Below the pieces are notes generated by a model. It saw only the letters and a list, made by a program, of their open reading frames with translations, made no database searches and had not been told where the DNA came from. A program made the translations under genes and the position numbers. Below are positions 51,962-60,452 of a stretch of DNA of 64,000 bases, one piece after another (position 1 is the first letter of the stretch; each line of letters begins with the position of its first letter). Origin of the DNA: JANXXV01 sp038230275. GTDB lineage: Bacteria > Acidobacteriota > Terriglobia > Bryobacterales > Bryobacteraceae. The stretch lies in the NCBI GenBank assembly GCA_038230275.1, contig JBBRNO010000003.1, positions 46,544 through 110,543 on the forward strand. Reading direction: 5' to 3'.

Positions 51962-53602
51962 TTACTGTCCGAAGCGCAGCACCCGTCCGGCCGTCTGACT
52001 CAATCCGTGCGTGCCTTCCACCGCGATCTTTCCGTTCACAATCACGTAGTCCATGCCGGTGGAATAGACCATCGGCTTCTCAAACGTTGCATGATCCTGA
52101 ATGGTCGCCGGATCGAAGACCACCAGATCCGCGGCCATGCCAGGGGCGATGCGGCCACGGTCATACAGCTTCAGCCGGTTGGCCGGCAGCGAGGTCATCT
52201 TACGGATAGCCATTTCCAGACTGACTGCGCGGTCTTCACGGACGTACTTCGCTAGGATTCGCGGAAACGTTCCGAACGCGCGCGGGTGTGCCCCGGTGGT
52301 GGCGGCAGGATTGACGGGCGCGGCGTCCGTACAGAAGCTGAGAAATTCGGTACGCATTGCCAGATACTTCTGATCCTCGTTCATACTTTTGGGATTGACC
52401 TGCACTCCGCCGATTGCCAGCAGGTCAAAGAACGCAGTCCAGGAGTCCTGATTCCGCATCTTGGCAATTTGCGCGATGGACTTCCCTTCGTATTTCTTAT
52501 CCCCGCCGCCGCGCATCTCGGCGACCAGAATATTGTCCCAGTTGGAACCGACGTGGCGATACCAGTTCTCCCAATCCGACGTGGTCTCCACTTCACGCCG
52601 CAGATCCGCGCGGACCTTGGGCTCGCTCAACGCCTTCAGGAACGGCGCGGCGCCATCGGCGAAATGCCGCGGATTCACCAACGCTTCCAGGCCGAGGCCG
52701 TTGCGGATGTACGGATACGTGTCGGCCGAGACATCCAGGCCGCGCGCTCTTGCCGACGCGATCAGGTCCACCGCTTTCTGCATCAGCGGCCAATTTTCCT
52801 GACCCGCGGCTTTCAGGTGGTAGATGTGGACGGGCACGCCGGCCTTCTCTCCGATCTCGATGGATTCGCGGATGGCGTCCAGCACCTTCGAACTTTCGTT
52901 CCGCATGTGCGTCGAATAGAAACCGCCATAGCGGCCGGCAACCTTACACAACTCCACTAGCTCATCAGTCTTGGCGTAGGTTCCGGGCGGATAGATCAGG
53001 GCCGTGGATACGCCGTTGGCGCCGTCCTTCATGGCTTGTTCGACGATCTGCTTCATGCGCTCCAGTTCGGCGGGCGCCGGCGGGCGATCCTGGTCGCCGA
53101 TGACAATCTGCCGCACCTGGGCCGCGCCGATATTGAAGACCAGATTCAGGCCGATGCCTCGCTTCTCCAGCAGCTTGTTGTATTCGGCATAGGAGTTCCA
53201 GCGGTAGCCCGATTTCTTCAGGTCCGGGTCCATCGTCCGCTCAAAAAGCGGGGCATCCGAGTGCCCTTCCCCGGCCATCATCGTGGTGATGCCCTGTGTC
53301 AGTTTGCTGAGGGCGGTGGCCTGGTCCAGCAGCAGCGGAATACTGGTGGCGCCCATCATGTCGATGAAGCCCGGCGCAACTACTTTTCCGTTGACCGCGA
53401 TGCGGCGGCCGGCGCGGCCCCGTAGATTGCCGACCGCGGCAATCCGGTCACCCTTGATGCCGACGTCGCCGCGATACCAGGGATTGCCCATACCGTCCAC
53501 GATGCGGGCGTTTTCGAGGATCAAGTCAAATTCCTGGGCGGGGCTGTTGGCAGCGCAGAGAATCGTCAGGAGGAAAGTTATCGACAAAGAGAGTGTTTTC
53601 AT
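51962..53602 (-). CDS. N-acyl-D-amino-acid deacylase (D-aminoacylase)-like protein
   Basis: The 546-residue amidohydrolase has a signal peptide (MKTLSLSITFLLTILCAANS). The TIM-barrel metal residues His in YSTHMRN and His in VHIYHLKA, and the acidic residue in SFCTDAAPV, are present. The usual N-terminal HxH (PGFIDxHxH) is replaced by APGFIDMMGATSIPLL, so one metal site of the family is missing, as in a recognisable acidobacterial subgroup. The family removes the N-acyl group from D-amino acids; this exported variant may act on cell-wall or dipeptide substrates. The activity is uncertain. Confidence 0.85.
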   Translation of the reverse strand: MKTLSLSITFLLTILCAANSPAQEFDLILENARIVDGMGNPWYRGDVGIKGDRIAAVGNLRGRAGRRIAVNGKVVAPGFIDMMGATSIPLLLDQATALSKLTQGITTMMAGEGHSDAPLFERTMDPDLKKSGYRWNSYAEYNKLLEKRGIGLNLVFNIGAAQVRQIVIGDQDRPPAPAELERMKQIVEQAMKDGANGVSTALIYPPGTYAKTDELVELCKVAGRYGGFYSTHMRNESSKVLDAIRESIEIGEKAGVPVHIYHLKAAGQENWPLMQKAVDLIASARARGLDVSADTYPYIRNGLGLEALVNPRHFADGAAPFLKALSEPKVRADLRREVETTSDWENWYRHVGSNWDNILVAEMRGGGDKKYEGKSIAQIAKMRNQDSWTAFFDLLAIGGVQVNPKSMNEDQKYLAMRTEFLSFCTDAAPVNPAATTGAHPRAFGTFPRILAKYVREDRAVSLEMAIRKMTSLPANRLKLYDRGRIAPGMAADLVVFDPATIQDHATFEKPMVYSTGMDYVIVNGKIAVEGTHGLSQTAGRVLRFGQ

Positions 53603-53698
53603 CGCGGGAGGCCTAGCTGTCTATGATATCCGGTCCACATACTGGCTCGGCAAAATCCTAGCTATCATTCCCACGGGCTAGGCCGATAAGAACTTTGT

Positions 53699-55423
53699 AT
53701 GAATAACACGTTGGTTTTCGGTTCGCTACGATTTTTGGTACTGGCACTCCTTGCGGCCTCCAGCATGATGACGGCGCAGACGGTGACCGCGCTGCCGGTC
53801 GCGCTGACATTCAACTATCAAGTGGGGAATGCGTTGCCGGCGGCCCAGACCATAGCAGTCAAAGCTAGCGCCGGCACGCCCACCGACACGGTTGCGATCA
53901 GTGGAACGAACACATTGTGGTTAACGGTTACACCAGATGCAGGGAAGCTGCCTGCCACGCTGAGTGCCCGCGCAAATCCGACCAGCTTGTCCGTGGGTCA
54001 GTATCTGGCCACTATCGTGGTAACTGTAACGGGAGTGGCAACGCCGGTGAGCGTTCCCGTGACTCTGAATGTGTCCGCGCCCCTGCCCGCGTTGACCTTG
54101 AGCGCCTCCACGCTTTCTTTCGTGTCTCCACCGATGCCGCCGGCGGCGCAGACAATTCGACTCTCGGCCAGCGGCTCTCCGCTCGCCTTCACCGCTGCCG
54201 TTGCCAGTGCGCCCTGGGTCCAGGTAAGTCCGGCAAGCGGCGTCCTGGTGCCTGGTGCGCAACTGCCGCTCAGCATCACCTTGGATCCTACCCTTCTGAG
54301 TCCCCAGGCAGCGCCTTATACGGCGAAGATCACGATATCGGCTCCAGGGGCGACCACACTAACCAAGACGCAAACCATCACCGTCAGCCTTACCGTATCC
54401 GCTGTCACACCCACGGTGACAACCATCTGGCCAGCATCGATTGCGCTCAACGCGGCGGCAACCACGATCACCATTCGAGGGACCAACTTTTACGGCGCGT
54501 CGGTAGCAAAGATTACCGGTGTGGCCGCGGCTCTGGCGACAAAATTGCTTGGAAACGACGCACTGGAGGCGGTTATCCCGGCCGCATTGCTGAATACAGC
54601 GACTACCCTGAACGTGATCGTGTCGAATCCGGCGCCCGGCGGCGATTCCACCGCACTTCCTCTCTCGGTGGGGGCCGCCAGCGTCATTCAGAGTGTGGTT
54701 AATGCCGCGAGTTTGCAACCAGGGAACATAAGTCCAGGAGAGCTGATCACTCTCTTCGGCGCTAACATCGGACCTACCACTCCGGGCATTCTTGCCGATG
54801 CCGACAACGATGGATACGCCGACATCACGCTGGGAACAGTTACGGCGAGCGTCGACGGCATAGCGGCTCCGCTGGTATACGTCAGCCAGAATCAGATCAC
54901 GCTCCAGGTGCCATACGAAGTAACGATCGGAGCCGCCAAGGTGCTATCTCTGACGAATGGAGCAGGGCCCGCCATCACCACCTCGGTTACGATCGCACCT
55001 ACCGCACCCGGTATATTCAGTCTTAGCGGTTCCGGAGCGGGGCCGGCCGCGGCTCTGAATTTCAACGCGACCACTGGACTATATTCGGTAAACGCCAGTA
55101 GTAACGCGGCCAAACTAGGCGATACTGTCGTGTTGTATGCCACCGGCGAAGGAGACTACGCCACTGCGATAACCCCTAGGACCGGCCTTATCTTCCCAAT
55201 TACCATCACGCCGATTCCGACGGTGCTTCCTCTGCCCATCGTGACGATTGGCGGCGCGGCGGCAACCGTTTCCTACGCGGGTCCTTCCATCGGATCGTTG
55301 TTAGGATTGCTGCAATTAAATGTGGTAGTGCCAGCGGGAAGCACAACCGGTGCCGCAGTGCCCATCTCCATCAACGTTGGAGGCATTGCCAGTCCGCCGG
55401 GTGTAACGCTAACGTTGAAATGA
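53699..55423 (+). CDS. Secreted BACON/IPT repeat protein with TIGR03437 domain
   Basis: The 574-residue protein has a signal peptide (about 1-27, RFLVLALLAASSMMTAQ). Two BACON-like Ig modules (about 30-125 and 140-235, each with WLTVTPDAGKLPATL or WVQVSPASGVLVPG) and an IPT/TIG module (about 240-325, PASIALNAAATTITIRGTNF) follow. The TIGR03437 domain is at about 335-574, with SVVNAASLQPGNISPGELIT and LFGANIGP diagnostic. It is an extracellular or outer-surface protein, perhaps an adhesin or structural repeat protein. The function is not established. Confidence 0.87.
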   Translation: MNNTLVFGSLRFLVLALLAASSMMTAQTVTALPVALTFNYQVGNALPAAQTIAVKASAGTPTDTVAISGTNTLWLTVTPDAGKLPATLSARANPTSLSVGQYLATIVVTVTGVATPVSVPVTLNVSAPLPALTLSASTLSFVSPPMPPAAQTIRLSASGSPLAFTAAVASAPWVQVSPASGVLVPGAQLPLSITLDPTLLSPQAAPYTAKITISAPGATTLTKTQTITVSLTVSAVTPTVTTIWPASIALNAAATTITIRGTNFYGASVAKITGVAAALATKLLGNDALEAVIPAALLNTATTLNVIVSNPAPGGDSTALPLSVGAASVIQSVVNAASLQPGNISPGELITLFGANIGPTTPGILADADNDGYADITLGTVTASVDGIAAPLVYVSQNQITLQVPYEVTIGAAKVLSLTNGAGPAITTSVTIAPTAPGIFSLSGSGAGPAAALNFNATTGLYSVNASSNAAKLGDTVVLYATGEGDYATAITPRTGLIFPITITPIPTVLPLPIVTIGGAAATVSYAGPSIGSLLGLLQLNVVVPAGSTTGAAVPISINVGGIASPPGVTLTLK

Positions 55424-55435
55424 CCCTTCAGAAAT

Positions 55436-56386
55436 TCACGCGAGCCGAAAGGCATCGATTTCAGCAATCTCCGCGGCGGTGAGCCGGAAATCGGCCGCGC
55501 CGATCACTCCATCCACCTGAGCCGGAGAGCGAATCCCAACGATGGCCGCAGTGACCGCCGGATGGCGCAGCGTCCAGGCGATGGCGACCTCACCGGGCGT
55601 CCGGCCGTGCCCCGCACCGATCTTGCGCAGCACTTCCACCAATTCCAGGTTGTGCGAAAGCTTCGGCTCCTGAAAATTCGGCGTCCGGCGGCGGAAGTCG
55701 TCTTCGGGCATTGCCGCCACGCGCTCCCTGGTCATGGTCCCGCTTAACAAGCCGGATTTCATGGGCGAATAAACGATGACGCCGATATTGTTGGCGGCGC
55801 AATACGGAAGAATCGCTTCTTCAATCTCCGGGGAGAGCATGGAATATGGCGGCTGCAACGACGTAACCGGTGCAATCGACTGCGCGCGGCTCAGCTGGTT
55901 CACGTTGAAATTCGATACACCAATGTGCCGGACTTTGCCTTCGGCTTTCAACTCAGCCATGGTGGTCCAGCCCTCTTCCACATCTTCGTCGGGTTCGGGC
56001 CAATGGATCTGATACAAATCGATCACGTCCAGTTGCAAGCGGCGGAGGCTGGCTTCCACTTCACGGCGGATGGAATCCCGCTTCAAGCTCTTCTGAATTT
56101 GCCGGTTCTCATCCCAAATGCGCTCGCACTTGGTAAAAACGAGCGGTTTCGTGGCAAGCCCTTGCAGTGCCTTTGCCACAACCTCTTCCGAATGGCCCAG
56201 GCCGTACACCGCAGCCGTATCGATCCAATTGATGCCTCGATCCAGTGCCGCGCGGATGGCGCCCACGGAGTCGTTATCGTCCTGCGCTCCCCATCCGAAT
56301 GCCCAACCGGCTCCGCCAATCGCCCAGGCACCCACGCCCAACGGCGTGAGCTTCATATCGCTATTTCCAAGTTGTTTGGTAATCAT
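55436..56386 (-). CDS. Aldo/keto reductase
   Basis: This 316-residue (beta/alpha)8 oxidoreductase carries the AKR catalytic residues: Asp and Tyr in WIDTAAVYGLGHSEE (about 53-67), Lys in LVFTKCERI and His in YQIHWPEPDED. The C-terminal cofactor pocket (TAAIVGIRSPAQVDGVIGAA) is typical. A low sequence relation to the aldo/keto reductase at 19095 suggests separate substrates. It converges with the TIGR03437 gene and follows the metal-transport operon on the same strand. Confidence 0.9.
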   Translation of the reverse strand: MITKQLGNSDMKLTPLGVGAWAIGGAGWAFGWGAQDDNDSVGAIRAALDRGINWIDTAAVYGLGHSEEVVAKALQGLATKPLVFTKCERIWDENRQIQKSLKRDSIRREVEASLRRLQLDVIDLYQIHWPEPDEDVEEGWTTMAELKAEGKVRHIGVSNFNVNQLSRAQSIAPVTSLQPPYSMLSPEIEEAILPYCAANNIGVIVYSPMKSGLLSGTMTRERVAAMPEDDFRRRTPNFQEPKLSHNLELVEVLRKIGAGHGRTPGEVAIAWTLRHPAVTAAIVGIRSPAQVDGVIGAADFRLTAAEIAEIDAFRLA

Positions 56387-56421
56387 TTTCTTCCAGCTAC
56401 TCTAACACTGCTGCCCAGGCT

Positions 56422-57246
56422 CTACGCCGCCTTGCGCCACAGGAACTGGCGGAAGAGCGCCATCAGGATCAAAACCATGGCGAAGGTACAGACGATGGTG
56501 GCGCCGGTAGGCAGATCGATCTTAAGTGAAAGGTAGACGCCAAGCGCCGAGACTACGGTGCCCATGGTCCAGCCAATTGCCAGACGCGGACCAATTCTTG
56601 CCGAGAAAAGCATGGCGCCCACCGACGGGACGATCAGGTAACAGAACACCAACAATACGCCCGCGATGGCAACGCTGGAGGTGACGACAAAACCGAAGGA
56701 AGCGTAAAAAAGGAAGTCCCAGAGCCGCGTATTGATTCCATCCGCCTCCGCCTTTGCCGGGTCCATGGAGATGGCGAGAAACTTCTTGCGGAAGATGAAA
56801 TGGAACAAGCCGACAACGCCGTAGAGCGCTGCGGTTTTGCCCACCTCATACCAGGAAACCGTCAGAATGTTACCCACCAGCATCTCTTTTAAATGCTCGG
56901 TCTGCTCCACGGATTTACTCATTGCGAGAATGGCGGCCGCGCTTGCCACCGCGTAGCAGATGCCGATGATTGCTTCCTGCGGGATGCGCACGTCGCGCCC
57001 GCGAATTGTGGAGAACACCGCCGCGCCGATAAAAGTGAACGCCAGACTGACGCAATACGCACCCGAACTGTGCGGCTCAATACCATAGAGCACCGCCATC
57101 GTTGTGCCCAGCGCCGCGATCTGCGCCAGTGAAAGATCCACGAAAATAACGCCGCGCTCCACCACGTGAACGCCCAGATAGGCGTGAATGCCCGTTAGAA
57201 TCAGGCTCGCGATGAAAGGGGCGAGAAGAAACGAAAGTGTGTCCAT
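56422..57246 (-). CDS. Metal ABC transporter permease (ZnuB/MntB-like)
   Basis: This is a 274-residue inner-membrane permease of the ABC-3 family with about eight helices. Family markers are GIHAYLGVHVVERGVIFVDL at the start, SLAQIAALGTTMAVLYG, and the ISMDPAKAEADGINTRLWDF segment that contacts the ATPase. It would pass Zn(II) or Mn(II) delivered by the adjacent binding protein. No ATP-binding gene is present in this operon. It ends three bases from the binding-protein gene. Confidence 0.9.
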   Translation of the reverse strand: MDTLSFLLAPFIASLILTGIHAYLGVHVVERGVIFVDLSLAQIAALGTTMAVLYGIEPHSSGAYCVSLAFTFIGAAVFSTIRGRDVRIPQEAIIGICYAVASAAAILAMSKSVEQTEHLKEMLVGNILTVSWYEVGKTAALYGVVGLFHFIFRKKFLAISMDPAKAEADGINTRLWDFLFYASFGFVVTSSVAIAGVLLVFCYLIVPSVGAMLFSARIGPRLAIGWTMGTVVSALGVYLSLKIDLPTGATIVCTFAMVLILMALFRQFLWRKAA

Positions 57247-57249
57247 GGA

Positions 57250-58167
57250 CTATTTGATTTTGGAGAAGGCGTTGAGCAGCAGATTGAGGTCGTAGTCGAA
57301 AAGCTGGAAATAATTGGTGACTTCCTTATTCCCGCCGACCGAAGGCATCAACACCAGCACCTGGCCATCTACCTTGGCGGCAATGGAATTCGGAGTACGC
57401 AGGTCGAAATAGGGCTCCACAAGAATCAGCTTGATGCCCTGCCGCTTCATAAGGTTGATCAAATCGAGCGTGTGGGCGGGGGTGGGCGGAATGCCGGGTT
57501 TAGGCTCAACGTAATCGACAACGACAAGACCGAAGCGTTCGCAGAAGTTAGGCCACGAGCGATGATAGGTGATGACTTTGCGTCCCTTATAGGGCGCAAA
57601 TTTAGCGTCCCAGCCCTTCTCGGCTTCTGTCAGATGTTTATCGAATTCGGTGTAGCGCTGGACGAACTGCGCGGCGTTGGCCGGTTGGATAGCGCTGAAG
57701 CGGTCGGCCAGGGCTTTGGCTATGCGGCGGCCGTTATCGGGGTTGAGCCAGTAGTGGGGATTGCCCATCGGATGAACGTCCCCCATGGCGCGGGTCACCT
57801 GCCCCTGCGGGATTTCCAGAATCTGGCAGAACTGAGACATATCCATATAGCCGGATTGCGAAGGCTGAATTCTAGGATTGCGGCTCTGCGTGATCAGAGG
57901 GGGCAGCCAGCCTATTTCCAGTTGTAGCCCCACCACGACCAATAAATCGGCTTTCTGCAGCTTGAGCAGGAAGCTGGGCTTGGATTCCACGAAGTGCGGA
58001 TCCTGGTACCCCTTGGCGATGGATTCGGCGTTGACCAAATCGCCGCCAACTTCACGCGCGATGGAGGCCAGGTCTTCGGTGGCGGTCATCACGTTGATCT
58101 TTGAGGCAGCCTGGGCGGGGATGACGGCGAGCAGGAGCGCGGCTAGGGCAGAGCAATATTTGGACAT
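57250..58167 (-). CDS. Metal-binding periplasmic protein (ZnuA-like)
   Basis: This 305-residue cluster A-I solute-binding protein has a signal peptide (MSKYCSALAALLLAVIPAQA). It has the metal ligands expected in the ZnuA/MntC fold: His in GYQDPHFVESKP, His in GNPHYWLNPDNG, His in VITYHRSWPNF, and the last acidic residue in LVEPYFDL. There is no His-rich loop of the type seen in ZnuA of enterics, which leaves Mn, Zn or Fe possible. The start is the ATG at 58167; the frame is open upstream but without a signal peptide. It lies next to the permease gene. Confidence 0.9.
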   Translation of the reverse strand: MSKYCSALAALLLAVIPAQAASKINVMTATEDLASIAREVGGDLVNAESIAKGYQDPHFVESKPSFLLKLQKADLLVVVGLQLEIGWLPPLITQSRNPRIQPSQSGYMDMSQFCQILEIPQGQVTRAMGDVHPMGNPHYWLNPDNGRRIAKALADRFSAIQPANAAQFVQRYTEFDKHLTEAEKGWDAKFAPYKGRKVITYHRSWPNFCERFGLVVVDYVEPKPGIPPTPAHTLDLINLMKRQGIKLILVEPYFDLRTPNSIAAKVDGQVLVLMPSVGGNKEVTNYFQLFDYDLNLLLNAFSKIK

Positions 58168-58270
58168 GATTGCACGGGTATTCGGGGCGGGCCTTGGCTC
58201 CACCCTACTACGTTCGACACTACGTTCGACGATGATTGAGGCTATTTGGGTTACCAGCAGGTTCTTCATG

Positions 58271-59620
58271 TTAGAAGGGATGCGCTCCGTGGGCGCCCAT
58301 GGAGAACTGGAATTGGAAAAGGAACTCGTTGGCCGTGCGGCCTTCGCCGTAGCTGGTGCGGCGGAATTGTGTACGCAAAAGGCTGAATTCACTAGTCAGA
58401 TAAGTGAGCAGGATGGATCCGCCGGTGTCCTGGAGAAGCGGGAGGTTGCCGCGGGAAACCGCGCTGTAAACCGGCGTGAAAAAAGAGGCCGGCGTGATAG
58501 AAGGGTCAGGGCAGGCAGACGTAGTCTCCGGGACCGTGGGCAGGCACTGGCCGCGTTGGGAACGATCGAAGCGTGCGCCAAGAATCCAGCGGCGGTTGAG
58601 CTGATAGTCTCCGGAAACGTAAAATCCAAAGGGCTTGGCGGGCAGGTCCGCGGAGCCGACGCTGGTGCGGGTCCAGATGAATTCACTGCGCGCTACAAAG
58701 GAGTGATAAATGGCGCGGCGCAACGGCTTCCAGTGCAGCGTGACGTCGGCTCCATACAGTTGATTGATGCCATCGGAGAAGGGGCTGTGCCCGCGCGCGT
58801 AGGAAGCGCCGAAATCGAGATTGGTGGATTCGGAGAGATCTCTATAGCCGTGCAGGTGGCCGACCGCGGACACATTGCTGCGCCGTGTTGCCGAGAATAC
58901 TCCGTCGCTGTCGCCGCGGAAAACCTGCGCGATGCCTTCGAGGAACAGCCCCTTGGGCGCGGGAAGAATGCGGCTGAGAGACAGGCCGGCGTCGTTGATG
59001 CCATCTTCGCCGCCTACCAGATTCTGGGTCACCAGCGGCCGGTCGATCCATGGCAGCACGTGGTTATGGGTGGTATTGACCTTGCCGAAGGCGGCCCGCA
59101 TCTTACCGGCTTTGAGTTGCAGCCCGGCGGGCAAAGAAGTGAATGTGATGTATCCCTCTTCCAGGTTGACGCCTTTTTCGCCGAAGGATAGAAAGAAATC
59201 GGCGCGAGCGTATGGGTCGATCACTTCCTGGAAGCCCACCTCGCTCTCATGCATTTCAAGCGACGGCGTGGCGCGGCCGCCGTGATTGCCGGCGGCGCCA
59301 ACGAAATCGCCGATCACGCTGATATCGGGGTTCAGGACTTTTGCCGCCGCACCGCCCGCGCCCCCCAAGAATGGGGGAGCTTCCATGGGTGCGGGCTGCG
59401 CAATCGGCTCCGGCACCGCCACGGGTTGTGGCTGCGGCGGAACTGCGGCGGCGGCAACCGGCTGCCCTTTCAAAGTCTGAACCTCCGCCTCTAGCGCATG
59501 GATGCGGTCTTCCATCGCCTTCATCCGATTCAGTAGTTCGGTGGAATCCTGGGCCGAAAGCGCAGTGGCCAGCAGGAACGCCATAACGGGCACGGGCATG
59601 AGCCTGTACGTTATTCTCAC
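58271..59620 (-). CDS. Outer-membrane beta-barrel protein of metal-uptake operon
   Basis: The 449 residues include a signal peptide (about 1-23), a coiled coil (about 28-52, LLNRMKAMEDRIHALEAEV), a proline-rich linker and a long beta-strand region (about 95-449) with alternating aromatic positions. The C-terminus FQFQFSMGAHGAHPF is a little unlike the usual final Phe. Motifs such as FLSFGEKGVNLEEGYITFTS and LKAGKMRAAFGKVN resemble porin-like or zinc-related outer-membrane proteins of Acidobacteria. It probably lets the metal across the outer membrane. Lies 103 bases upstream of the binding-protein gene. Confidence 0.75.
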   Translation of the reverse strand: MRITYRLMPVPVMAFLLATALSAQDSTELLNRMKAMEDRIHALEAEVQTLKGQPVAAAAVPPQPQPVAVPEPIAQPAPMEAPPFLGGAGGAAAKVLNPDISVIGDFVGAAGNHGGRATPSLEMHESEVGFQEVIDPYARADFFLSFGEKGVNLEEGYITFTSLPAGLQLKAGKMRAAFGKVNTTHNHVLPWIDRPLVTQNLVGGEDGINDAGLSLSRILPAPKGLFLEGIAQVFRGDSDGVFSATRRSNVSAVGHLHGYRDLSESTNLDFGASYARGHSPFSDGINQLYGADVTLHWKPLRRAIYHSFVARSEFIWTRTSVGSADLPAKPFGFYVSGDYQLNRRWILGARFDRSQRGQCLPTVPETTSACPDPSITPASFFTPVYSAVSRGNLPLLQDTGGSILLTYLTSEFSLLRTQFRRTSYGEGRTANEFLFQFQFSMGAHGAHPF

Positions 59621-59692
59621 GGTTCTCTCCTGATTCCCGACAATGAATGCAACAACGCCGGACCGGGCGTAAAACCCGGACCAGCCTGCAAA

Positions 59693-60040
59693 TCAAACCG
59701 AGAAGGAGAATGGAGGCGCGCGCGACGAGCCTGCGGTGAGCAGCGGTTCGTGCGGTGTGTCGAATTCGCGGGATAAGGCAAGCCACCCTAACTTGACAAT
59801 TCGCGCGAAACCGACGGAGGTCACCTGTTGCAACAACGGCAGCGGTGTCACATGACAAAGTCCGCAGCAATGTTGCGATGAGTGTTGATCAGAATGCGAA
59901 TGCTGATGAGAATGTTCCGCCGCGAAAGATGCCGATTGCGCGCAGATCAGGGCGCACAAGAAGAGCAGTACGAAGAGAGCCCTCGTTTTGCGGAGCGCGT
60001 GGAACACTGCGCCTAGTATACACGGGAGCGTACGTGGCAA
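59693..60040 (-). CDS. His-rich small exported protein
   Basis: The 115 residues have a hydrophobic segment (about 20-38, ALFVLLFLCALICAQSA) and then a His-rich stretch AEHSHQHSHSDQHSSQHCCG, followed by LCHVTPLPLL. A CC-x-x-C-H motif lies within it. The composition suggests metal (Zn or Cu) binding in the periplasm. Resembles DUF2946-like small proteins only in layout. It sits in a metal-uptake operon, between the Cys-rich secreted protein and the outer-membrane barrel. Confidence 0.7.
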   Translation of the reverse strand: MPRTLPCILGAVFHALRKTRALFVLLFLCALICAQSASFAAEHSHQHSHSDQHSSQHCCGLCHVTPLPLLQQVTSVGFARIVKLGWLALSREFDTPHEPLLTAGSSRAPPFSFSV

Positions 60041-60049
60041 GTCCGGCTG

Positions 60050-60370
60050 CTAGATGCCGGCGTCTTTAATATCGGTGATGGTGAGGGTGTCGCCCTTCAG
60101 TGTGCCCGTCACCTTCACTTTCCCTTTTAGATGTTGAGCGGCCTTCGCACTATCGGCAATCTTGTAAACTTTCTTGTCGGCTTCGGTGACGAACACCGGC
60201 GCGGCTCCGCCCTTGATGCAGCGTTCGGCGCAACTGCGCGAACTGGCTTCAGAGCTCGCGTTTCCAGCACCACAATTGGAATCGCTGATCCAACCGGTGA
60301 ACTCGGCGGCCTGAGCCGCTCCCATCACCAAAGTGCCCGAAAGCAGCATCGCCTGAATCGTCTTTTTCAT
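60050..60370 (-). CDS. Cys-containing secreted OB-fold-like protein
   Basis: The 106-residue protein has a signal peptide (MKKTIQAMLLSGTLVMGAAQ). A Cys-rich part follows (FTGWISDSNCGAGNASSEAS then SRSCAERCIKGGAAPVFV, Cys at about 33, 47 and 51), then a small beta barrel (HLKGKVKVTGTLKGDTLTIT). The fold resembles DUF5818-type proteins found in many acidobacterial genomes. First gene of the apparent metal operon. The ribosome site AGGAG precedes the ATG, and a promoter-like pair with an inverted repeat lies upstream at 60381-60425. Confidence 0.75.
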   Translation of the reverse strand: MKKTIQAMLLSGTLVMGAAQAAEFTGWISDSNCGAGNASSEASSRSCAERCIKGGAAPVFVTEADKKVYKIADSAKAAQHLKGKVKVTGTLKGDTLTITDIKDAGI

Positions 60371-60380
60371 GGTCGCTCCT

Positions 60381-60425
60381 GTTATCCTCTTTCATTCTAT
60401 AACGGCCCGCGCATTCCCCCCTCAA
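60381..60425 (-). promoter_or_regulatory. Candidate promoter and operator of the metal-uptake operon
   Basis: On the minus strand TTGAGG (60420-60425) and TATAGA (60396-60401) are 18 bases apart, a plausible sigma-70 pair. The inverted repeat GTTAT-13 bases-ATAAC (60381-60403) overlaps the -10, as for a repressor operator. A Zur- or Mnt-type repressor is a possibility only. Pattern matching, not tested. Confidence 0.4.
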
Positions 60426-60452
60426 AACGTGCAACCCTGACGGTAAGAGACT

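Noticed and set aside
58168..58392. Upstream extension of the ZnuA-like frame
   Set aside because: No signal peptide in the extended N-terminus; the ATG at 58167 gives one directly.
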